From NCBI GenBank assembly GCA_031290315.1, contig JAITNS010000101.1, forward strand, positions 1 to 5,121: 5,121 nucleotides of DNA, written 5' to 3'. The notes beneath the pieces are model-generated. The model was not told the DNA's origin, did not search any database, and saw nothing but the letters and a program-made list of their open reading frames with translations. This stretch comes from Puniceicoccales bacterium (lineage in GTDB: Bacteria > Verrucomicrobiota > Verrucomicrobiia > Opitutales > LL51). A program made the translations under genes and the position numbers. Shown piece by piece: positions 1 through 4,868 of the stretch; positions within the stretch are counted from its first letter, which is position 1; every line of letters begins with the position of its first letter.

Positions 1-545
1 TCATATTGCTTGGGGGCTATCGGTTTTCCAATGACGATTTGTGCCGATTGTCGGATATCAGGTGTAAGGCAATTCTTTTTTAAAATTTCGTAGGTTCCAA
101 AGAGTCGGAGGGGAATGACTGGGACTTGCGTCTTACATGCTAAAAAACCAATCCCCGGTTGTGCAATTCCAAAGTTTCCGTCTAAGGATCGCGTCCCTTC
201 CGGGAAAATAACGACGCCAAAATCATTTTTCAGTAAAGTAAGCACACTTTTAATTGCATGTAGATCGGATACTTTTTCCCTATCGACGGGAATAACATTG
301 ATATGGGAAAGTAACCAATTCCAAAAGCCTGGCTTAAAGAGCGTTTTTCGTCCGAGATACATGAGCTCCCGTTTACGGAACGCTGCTCCAACTAAAGGCG
401 GATCTAGATGGCTCAAATGATTTGCTGCGACAATGAATGGCCCCGCTTGTGGAACATTTTCTTGGCCATAAAATTTACCATTAAACAATTCTTTAAAACA
501 TAACTCAGCAAAAAGAATAGTCGTCAAATAATATGGATTCCACAC
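1..545 (-). CDS. plsC: 1-acyl-sn-glycerol-3-phosphate acyltransferase (PlsC/LPLAT family), 3' end cut by window edge
   Basis: This gene encodes an acyltransferase that converts lysophosphatidate to phosphatidate, the second acylation in bacterial phospholipid synthesis, at the inner face of the cytoplasmic membrane. The family's four blocks appear in order (numbering from the GTG at 545): NHLSHLD at 42-48, the HX4D catalytic motif; GRKTLFKPGFW at 65-75; FPEGTRS at 114-120, which binds glycerol phosphate; and VPVIPL at 141-146. The 181 visible residues run off the left edge, so perhaps a few dozen C-terminal residues are missing. The start is uncertain. GTG at 545 gives an N-terminus of usual family length (about 30 residues before ENVP) and sits just after a TTGACA promoter. 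An in-frame ATG at 617 would add 24 atypical residues and lies upstream of that promoter. The family call is firm; the exact acyl donor or acceptor specificity cannot be read from the sequence. Confidence 0.93.
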   Translation of the reverse strand, partial: MWNPYYLTTILFAELCFKELFNGKFYGQENVPQAGPFIVAANHLSHLDPPLVGAAFRKRELMYLGRKTLFKPGFWNWLLSHINVIPVDREKVSDLHAIKSVLTLLKNDFGVVIFPEGTRSLDGNFGIAQPGIGFLACKTQVPVIPLRLFGTYEILKKNCLTPDIRQSAQIVIGKPIAPKQY

Positions 546-553
546 ATCGACGC

Positions 554-583
554 AGAATACATAAAAAAAAATATTTTTGTCAA
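554..583 (-). promoter_or_regulatory. Candidate sigma70-type promoter of plsC
   Basis: The minus strand has a perfect TTGACA at 583-578, an 18-base AT-rich spacer, and TATTCT at 559-554 (4 of 6 matches to the -10 consensus). Transcription would begin near 547, almost at the GTG start at 545. No Shine-Dalgarno sequence precedes that GTG. Confidence 0.45.
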
Positions 584-675
584 GTGAATAATTTAGTTTT
601 CTGTGGGAATATGGCATACAAAGATGTGAATGATCGATAGAAAATATGGAAAAGCGAATAAATTAGAAAAGTGGA

Positions 676-751
676 TGGTGGAGTTGATCGGATTCGAACC
701 GACGACCTCGTCATTGCGAACGACGCGCTCTACCAACTAAGCTACAACCCC
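676..751 (-). tRNA. tRNA-Ala (anticodon CGC), CCA encoded
   Basis: The 76-base minus-strand gene folds into a complete cloverleaf. The acceptor stem is GGGGTTG/CAACTCC and includes the G3:U70 wobble pair that is the identity element for alanyl-tRNA synthetase, with discriminator A73 and an encoded CCA. The D arm is GCTT/GAGC with loop AGTTGGTA. The anticodon stem is CGTCG/TGACG with loop TTCGCAA, giving anticodon CGC, which reads the alanine codon GCG. The variable loop is AGGTC. The T arm is GTCGG/CCGAT with loop TTCGAAT. It lies between the 439-residue exported-protein gene and plsC, all on the same strand. No structural defect is seen. Confidence 0.96.
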
Positions 752-759
752 ATTCAATA

Positions 760-794
760 TTAATACACTTTTTTTATCGCACATATAATGTCAA
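760..794 (-). promoter_or_regulatory. Weak candidate promoter for tRNA-Ala
   Basis: The minus strand has TTGACA at 794-789 and TATTAA at 765-760, with the latter 8 bases before the tRNA 5' end. The 23-base spacing is too long for a standard sigma70 promoter. Either TATTAA pairs with a poorer -35 (TTATAT, 17-base spacing) or the promoter is not what it seems. Confidence 0.25.
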
Positions 795-860
795 GCCACA
801 TTTCTTTCTAGGTTGGCAGAAAGATTGTTAATGGGTGATATTTTAGGGATGGCATTACTA

Positions 861-2180
861 TTAAAATTGAGGGTTATAGCCAGGAGGAGGCGTGGGCCAA
901 GGAGAATTAGTTGGAGCTCCCGGCATGGGAGGGGGCCATGCTGCCGGATTATAGCCAGGAGGGGGCGTGGGCCAAGGAGAATTAGCGGGAGCTCTCACCA
1001 TGGGAGGAGTGGGAGGTTTAGGAGGTTTAGTATTTATTGCTTCACTTATTTTTTTTACTTTTTCATAGGTATTATTAACTGTGCTTACTGCTTCATTAGC
1101 TTTTTTTAAGGTAGATAGGTTATGAATTATAATGTCTCTTACACTGATACATTTGGTCGCCAACCACCCAAATACGGGACTAGTAACAGATATTATTGCA
1201 TCTTTTGCTGCTATAAATGCTGTTTCAACTGCTTTTACTGTACTTCCGAATGGGAACACACCAGTTGCCACAAGAACACCTATGACTACTGCAATTGCAG
1301 TTTGTCCTATAATTATTTTTTTAGTTGTAGAGGTATGCCAATCATCGGATGTGACATCATCAAGTTCCTCCTGTTTTTGACTCGCTATTAATTGGAAAAC
1401 ATCCTCATTGTAGGTGATTAGAAATAATAATTGCCCCTTTTGCCATAATTCTTTCCAGCGCCGTTCTTCCTCACTAACATCTTTATTTTTTGTGCCTAGA
1501 ATTGCTAGAATCTTCTGGTCACTTGCTATGCCAGCTTTATAGATAATGGGTTTAGGTTCAATTTTTTCTTCGACCTTTACTTCAGTTTTACTATTAGGTT
1601 TATCTTTTGCTTTGTTTTCAAAATTATCAGGCTTACCTTTGGTTGCATCTTTAGCTTTAACTTCAACTACATCTTCGCTTTCAGTTTCACTCGATTCATC
1701 TTCCGCTTCAATTTTCACTTCAATTCTATCCTTAGCCTTACCTTTGATTTTGCCTTTTGTTTGGTTTTCAGTTTTAGTTTTTACTTTAGGTTTATACTTG
1801 CCTTCAGTTTCAGTTTTAGTTTCAATTAATTTAGTGTAAATTGTTAATTTATTAAAAAAATAGGGATGCCAAAGATGAAATGTTCCATCGGTTATTTCTA
1901 AAATCCAAATGGGAATATTTATCTTTCCAGAATTTTTAATAATCGTTTCTATTGGTTTTTGTTTTTCTAAGGTTCCTTTATAAATCAAAAATAAATGATT
2001 ATCCACTTGAATAACATTATTTATTTTCCCAAGTATATTTTTTACTCCCGGATAGCAAACATTTAATTCATCAATATTTTTAATTTCTGGAATTAATTTA
2101 TTTGTTGCTACAGCCTGGCTAGTGCTTGGAAAATTCCCCGCAAGCATCGCTATAATTACATATAATTTTACATTTTTCAT
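861..2180 (-). CDS. Predicted exported protein, smaller member of a two-gene paralogous family; Pro-rich tail with PPGY repeats
   Basis: I do not recognise this 439-residue protein as a named family. Residues 1-23 look like a signal peptide (MKNVK, hydrophobic core, likely cleavage after SQA), so export is expected. Residues 35-115 and 214-285 align with the larger neighbour at 2400-4625 and share LGKIN, ILEITDG, PYFFNKL, YKAG..SD and a W..LWQ..LLF..YN stretch. A Lys/Glu/Thr-rich segment (117-211) separates the two blocks. Residues 289-310 are a strong transmembrane candidate, 318-345 a weaker hydrophobic stretch, and 355-384 a short helical region. The tail (385-439) is Pro-rich with two copies of a 16-residue unit ending PPPGYNP. 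The start is the ATG sharing its first 12 bases with the paralogue. No Shine-Dalgarno is present. Function is unknown; attachment to an envelope with the tail exposed is inference. Confidence 0.88.
   Translation of the reverse strand: MKNVKLYVIIAMLAGNFPSTSQAVATNKLIPEIKNIDELNVCYPGVKNILGKINNVIQVDNHLFLIYKGTLEKQKPIETIIKNSGKINIPIWILEITDGTFHLWHPYFFNKLTIYTKLIETKTETEGKYKPKVKTKTENQTKGKIKGKAKDRIEVKIEAEDESSETESEDVVEVKAKDATKGKPDNFENKAKDKPNSKTEVKVEEKIEPKPIIYKAGIASDQKILAILGTKNKDVSEEERRWKELWQKGQLLFLITYNEDVFQLIASQKQEELDDVTSDDWHTSTTKKIIIGQTAIAVVIGVLVATGVFPFGSTVKAVETAFIAAKDAIISVTSPVFGWLATKCISVRDIIIHNLSTLKKANEAVSTVNNTYEKVKKISEAINTKPPKPPTPPMVRAPANSPWPTPPPGYNPAAWPPPMPGAPTNSPWPTPPPGYNPQF
870..992 (-). repeat. Two-copy Pro-rich tail repeat (75-base period)
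   Basis: Residues 397-412 and 422-437 of the smaller paralogue are nearly identical 16-mers (AP[AT]NSPWPTPPPGYNP) spaced 25 residues apart, at 945-992 and 870-917. The DNA copies are also nearly identical, which points to recent duplication. Each contains PPGY, matching the PPxY ligand pattern of eukaryotic WW domains. Confidence 0.85.
1548..1832 (-). repeat. Low-complexity Lys/Glu/Thr-rich linker inside the conserved core
   Basis: Residues 117-211 of the smaller paralogue are highly charged and built from imperfect alternating units such as KTKTE, KGKAKD and KVEEK, with a central acidic patch (EAEDESSETESED, about residues 158-170). The larger paralogue has only about 10 residues at this point, so the segment looks like an insertion or expansion in a surface loop of the core. 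It is probably disordered or an extended helix. Confidence 0.7.
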
Positions 2181-2192
2181 ATTAATGTGAAG

Positions 2193-2217
2193 TTTATATT
2201 TTTTTTAACATTGTCAA
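2193..2217 (-). promoter_or_regulatory. Candidate promoter of the smaller paralogue, shared with the larger one
   Basis: On the minus strand ATTGACAAT contains TTGACA at 2217-2212. An A-rich spacer follows, then TATAAA at 2198-2193; the TAAA begins 16 bases before the ATG. The spacing to TATAAA (13) is short, and to TAAACT (15) only slightly short, so the exact -10 is unsettled. Placement relative to the ATG matches the paralogue, implying a very short 5' leader. Confidence 0.5.
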
Positions 2218-2302
2218 TGAGTTATTATTTTTTTAAGACAAAAACTTTATGTTTATATTGTGAGAATAAAATTTTAACACGGAATAAGAAATAACTGGAA
2301 AA

Positions 2303-2324
2303 TACCCTCCCAATTGGGAGGGTA
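2303..2324 (-). terminator. Perfect inverted repeat, probable intrinsic terminator after the larger paralogue
   Basis: A 22-base perfect palindrome forms a 9-bp stem (TACCCTCCC/GGGAGGGTA) with an AATT loop, GC-rich in an AT-rich gap. It lies 76 bases past the stop of the larger gene and is followed on the minus strand by TTTT; the plus side is followed by CTTTTGCTTTT, so it could act in both directions. The U-tracts are short, so termination strength is uncertain. Confidence 0.7.
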
Positions 2325-2399
2325 CTTTTGCTTTTATCAACATATTTTATGAATACATGTATTTTTCTAAGAATTAAAATTCCAAGTTTTTCGCATGTA

Positions 2400-4625
2400 C
2401 TAAATTTTCATTTTTTTTGGGGGATAAGGCTGATGATTACCCAATGCTTCCGATACTTGTTCATGTGGTACCTGCATCTCATTTTTTTTGATTCGGGGAT
2501 TCTTCCGTTTCCCTTGCTTATCTTTTATTTTATTATGCTCCTTTTTATCACCATCATTTTTATGATTGGATTTTTTTGATTTTTTCACTTTTTCTGATTT
2601 AGAAGGAGTACTTTCTTCGTCTACCTCTGAGCTATCATCATCTATTGGAGGAGGAACAGGAGCATACGCCGATCCACTCTGAACAAAAGATACACTCTGA
2701 GCAACAGGAGGAGATTGATGCGATTGCTGCGGATAGTATTGCTGCGTATTGGTTGGATATGAAGATGAACGTGGTTGTTGATATCGCAGTTGTTGATCAT
2801 TTTGAAGCTGATTAGGAAAAGATTGATGCGATTGCTGCGGATAGTGTTGCTGCGTATTGGTTGGATATGAATATGAATGTGGTGGATGTTGCGATTGTTG
2901 AGCTTGAAGCTGTTGAGCTTGAGCTTGAAGTTGTTGAAGTTGAAGTTGTTGAGCTTGAAGCTGTTGAGCTTGAAGTTGTTGAGCTTGAAGTTGTTGAGCT
3001 TGAAGCTGTTGAGCTTGGGATTGTTGAGCTTGATTTGTTTGTGTTGCTAAAAAAGATTGTATTTTCTCGATATGTTGAGGTGCCTCTGCTATAATTTTTT
3101 GAAAATTTTGAGATATTCCTGCTTTTGCTTCTTCTTTTGCTTCTGCTAAATTTTGAAATATTCCTGCTTTTGCTTCTGCTATAAAATTTTGAAGTATTCC
3201 TTCTTCTGCTTGGGGAGCGTTATTATTATTAGTCGTATCATTATTAGTTACAGAACTATTATTCCATGAAAGAGGATTCCACCAAGCCCCATTGGAATTA
3301 TTGGCTTTTTTTGCTTGGGAAGCGTTATTATTAGTTACAGAACTATTATTCTTTGAAAAAGGCCACCAACCTCCCCCATTGGAATTATTGGCTTTTTTTG
3401 CTTGGGGAGCGTTATTATTATTAGTCGTATCATTATTAATTACAGAACTATTATTCTTTGAAAAAGGCCACCAACCTCCCCCATTGGAATCATTAGTTTT
3501 TTTTGCTTGGGGAGCGTTATTATTATTAGTCGTATCATTATTAGTTGCAGGACTATTATTATTTCGTGAAAAAGGATTCCGCCAACTCCATCCACTGGAA
3601 CTATTATCTTTTTTTGCTTGGGGAGCGCTATCATCAGTCGTTGTAGTCGTAGGGCTATCTCCAAAGATGTTATTTTTCAGAGCATTCGCACCTAAAGCTA
3701 TGGCGGCAGCAGCAGCAGCAGTTAACCCGGCTTTCATTCCTGGTGATGTCCGCCAATTAGAACTATTTGTCTCCAACCCTTCATCCTGTTGGTTGATTGG
3801 TACTAAAAGGAAAAGATTATTATTATAAATAACAAAAAATAGTAATTCGTTATTTTGCCATAAAGTTTTCCATTCCCCTATTTCGGGGGCGAAAGAAGGG
3901 GTGCTTCCATTTAAAATATTTTGAATCCTATCATCTGAGGTATAACCGGCCTTATATGGATTATTTAGATTCCAACCCTGCATCACATACAATTTATTGA
4001 AAAAGTAAGGAGTGGAAACTTTTCCATTTGTGATTTCTAAAATCATTACTGGACAATCGTTAGGTTCACCTGAAAAATTTCTAACAGAAGATTCTAGGTC
4101 CGATACTTGGCCAACATGATGGGCACATACTTTGGAACCCATTTCGCAAATAGCATTTACTTTTCCTAGCCAAATTTTAATATCTGGAAACGTATTTTTT
4201 AAGGAATCTACCGATAATGGTGTTATTCTTGAATAAATATTACTGAGTCTAGGTGGCCTTTGGTAAAGAGGGTATTGGGGCGTAGGGTTAGGTGCTTGGG
4301 ATGTGATGTATTGTTGGTTTTGTGGCTGATACATGTGTTGATGCTGTGGCGTATAGCTTCCCGTAGGCATTTGTTGATAGGGAGAATGTGGGGGTGTATA
4401 TTGGTTTTGTGGCTGATGCATGTGTTGATGTTGTGGCGTATAGCTTCCCGTAGGCATTTGTTGATAAGGAGGATGTAAGGGGGCTGCAGAATTGTTTTGG
4501 TCAGGAAAAGCTCCGTAGGAATTATAATTCTCGAATTCTTCGGGAGATAAATAGGTAGCGTAACAAATACCGACAAAATTTCCCATAAACATTGTTACCG
4601 TTAAGTATGATGATACATTTTTCAT
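2400..4625 (-). CDS. Predicted exported repeat-rich protein, larger member of the paralogous family
   Basis: This 741-residue protein is not a family I recognise. Residues 1-23 form a signal-peptide-like segment sharing MKNV..Y....M..GNF with the smaller paralogue, with likely cleavage after CYA. Then come a PYQQ repeat region (53-105), the conserved core (about 139-292: LGKVN, ILEITNG, PYFFNKL, YKAG..SD, W..LWQ..LLF..YN), an Ala-rich hydrophobic segment (299-314), Asn-rich repeats with Trp motifs (334-475), helical Ala/Glu repeats (476-515), a Gln-rich pentapeptide array (531-579), a Tyr/Gln/Pro repeat pair (587-638), an acidic patch (661-671) and a Lys-rich tail (676-716). The ATG at 4625 is followed by the same 12 bases as in the paralogue. 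No Shine-Dalgarno is seen. It appears to be transcribed alone, with a hairpin on each side. Export is fairly likely; a host-facing role is inference. Confidence 0.88.
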   Translation of the reverse strand: MKNVSSYLTVTMFMGNFVGICYATYLSPEEFENYNSYGAFPDQNNSAAPLHPPYQQMPTGSYTPQHQHMHQPQNQYTPPHSPYQQMPTGSYTPQHQHMYQPQNQQYITSQAPNPTPQYPLYQRPPRLSNIYSRITPLSVDSLKNTFPDIKIWLGKVNAICEMGSKVCAHHVGQVSDLESSVRNFSGEPNDCPVMILEITNGKVSTPYFFNKLYVMQGWNLNNPYKAGYTSDDRIQNILNGSTPSFAPEIGEWKTLWQNNELLFFVIYNNNLFLLVPINQQDEGLETNSSNWRTSPGMKAGLTAAAAAAIALGANALKNNIFGDSPTTTTTDDSAPQAKKDNSSSGWSWRNPFSRNNNSPATNNDTTNNNNAPQAKKTNDSNGGGWWPFSKNNSSVINNDTTNNNNAPQAKKANNSNGGGWWPFSKNNSSVTNNNASQAKKANNSNGAWWNPLSWNNSSVTNNDTTNNNNAPQAEEGILQNFIAEAKAGIFQNLAEAKEEAKAGISQNFQKIIAEAPQHIEKIQSFLATQTNQAQQSQAQQLQAQQLQAQQLQAQQLQAQQLQLQQLQAQAQQLQAQQSQHPPHSYSYPTNTQQHYPQQSHQSFPNQLQNDQQLRYQQPRSSSYPTNTQQYYPQQSHQSPPVAQSVSFVQSGSAYAPVPPPIDDDSSEVDEESTPSKSEKVKKSKKSNHKNDGDKKEHNKIKDKQGKRKNPRIKKNEMQVPHEQVSEALGNHQPYPPKKMKI
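2712..2867 (-). repeat. Two-copy Tyr/Gln/Pro repeat (108-base period)
   Basis: Residues 587-602 and 623-638 of the larger paralogue both read YPTNTQQ[HY]YPQQSHQS, spaced 36 residues. The DNA copies (2820-2867 and 2712-2759) are nearly identical. The intervening QLQNDQQLRYQQ stretch is also Gln-rich. Confidence 0.85.
2889..3035 (-). repeat. Gln-rich pentapeptide array (15-base unit)
   Basis: Residues 531-579 of the larger paralogue consist of about nine or ten LQAQQ-type pentapeptides with small variations (SQAQQ, LQLQQ, LQAQA). The DNA unit is 15 bases and nearly identical between copies, so copy number can change without shifting the frame. A Gln-rich helical or aggregation-prone segment is likely. 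Confidence 0.9.
3081..3200 (-). repeat. Degenerate Ala/Glu helical repeat
   Basis: Residues 476-515 of the larger paralogue contain three related units, beginning GILQNF, GIFQNL and GISQNF, with AEAKAG or AEAK between them. The pattern suits amphipathic helices linking the Asn-rich and Gln-rich regions. Confidence 0.65.
3198..3626 (-). repeat. Asn-rich tandem repeats with Trp motif
   Basis: Residues 334-475 of the larger paralogue contain four units of about 28-37 residues plus a partial fifth start (APQAEEG). Each has the order A[PS]QAKK, a short Asn/Ser run, Gly and Trp (GGGWWPFSKNN in the two best copies), then Asn/Ser-rich sequence, usually with NNDTTNNNN. The third unit is shortened by loss of the DTTNNNN part. 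Variants GWSWRNPFSRNN and AWWNPLSWNN occur in the outer units. The DNA copies are strongly conserved, so expansion looks recent. Confidence 0.9.
3706..3720. repeat. Five-unit GCA/TGC trinucleotide tract in the hydrophobic segment
   Basis: Five perfect GCA units on the plus strand (GCT or GCC-type alanine codons on the coding strand of this frame) encode most of the six-alanine run at residues 303-308 of the larger paralogue. Slippage here would lengthen or shorten its putative membrane segment by whole residues. Confidence 0.8.
4311..4469 (-). repeat. Two-copy N-terminal PYQQ repeat (87-base period)
   Basis: Residues 53-69 and 82-98 of the larger paralogue are identical 17-mers (PYQQMPTGSYTPQHQHM), each followed by [HY]QPQNQ. 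The 29-residue unit is followed by a partial third-like Pro/Gln stretch. The DNA copies differ at only a few positions. Confidence 0.9.
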
Positions 4626-4635
4626 GATGAAACTA

Positions 4636-4663
4636 AATTTATGGAAATTGAATTTATTGTCAA
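4636..4663 (-). promoter_or_regulatory. Candidate promoter of the larger paralogue
   Basis: On the minus strand TTGACA lies at 4663-4658, followed by a 16-base AT-rich spacer and TAAATT at 4641-4636 (4 of 6 matches to TATAAT). Transcription would begin roughly 3-6 bases before the ATG at 4625. No ribosome binding site is present between the promoter and the ATG. Confidence 0.5.
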
Positions 4664-4790
4664 TTTTTTTAGTGACGATTTTGTGAAAAGTAATTTTTTA
4701 TTTATGTTTATGTAAGGAACTTTATAGGATTTATGTTTTGAAGTTAATAAATTTTTAATTATTAAAACAAAAAATGAAGTATAAATAAGT

Positions 4791-4815
4791 GAACGCTTCG
4801 ATTTGGGAAGCGCTC
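4791..4815 (-). terminator. Candidate terminator hairpin of the right-hand partial gene
   Basis: GAACGCTTC and GAAGCGCTC form a 9-position stem with one A/C mismatch around a 7-base loop. It lies 53 bases beyond the stop codon at 4869. The downstream minus-strand sequence is AT-rich but lacks an uninterrupted T run, so it is a weaker candidate than the one at 2303. Confidence 0.5.
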
Positions 4816-4868
4816 ATTATATTATATTTACAAAATTACGTAGAAGATAATCCCATGGATTGTTCCAG

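Noticed and set aside
115..420. 101-residue plus-strand frame
   Set aside because: It lies opposite plsC, whose four catalytic blocks are all intact on the minus strand.
676..751. tRNA-Ala as an integration site for a mobile island carrying the paralogues
   Set aside because: The accessory genes lie on the 5' side of the tRNA, whereas most integrations use the 3' end. I see no integrase and no repeated copy of the tRNA 3' end in the window.
804..823. Hairpin CTTTCT/AGAAAG as terminator of the smaller paralogue
   Set aside because: Only a 6-bp AT-rich stem with an 8-base loop and no T run on the minus strand.
813..1391. Three overlapping plus-strand frames opposite the smaller paralogue
   Set aside because: They are antisense to the Pro-rich tail and membrane segment, with biased compositions and no supporting start signals.
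2328..2579. 83-residue hydrophobic plus-strand frame starting in the intergenic gap
   Set aside because: Phe/Ile/Leu-rich because it is antisense to the Lys-rich tail of the larger paralogue; only the first 70 or so bases are intergenic and no ribosome binding site is seen.
2861..3094. Plus-strand frame rich in VELEAVELE
   Set aside because: Antisense reading of the Gln pentapeptide array; its regularity only mirrors the repeat.
3292..3828. 178-residue plus-strand frame, Leu-rich and apparently hydrophobic with repeats
   Set aside because: It is the antisense of the Asn-rich repeat array (AAT/AAC codons read as ATT/GTT), with no promoter or ribosome binding site; the opposite frame carries the export signal and core.
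2712..4469. Regular short repeats as a possible CRISPR array
   Set aside because: The repeats are in-frame coding units without unique spacers of even length, and sit within one long open frame.
2247..4711. TTTATGTTTAT shared upstream of both paralogue promoters
   Set aside because: The distances to TTGACA differ (35 versus 43 bases) and the sequence is plain AT-rich, so chance is a sufficient explanation.
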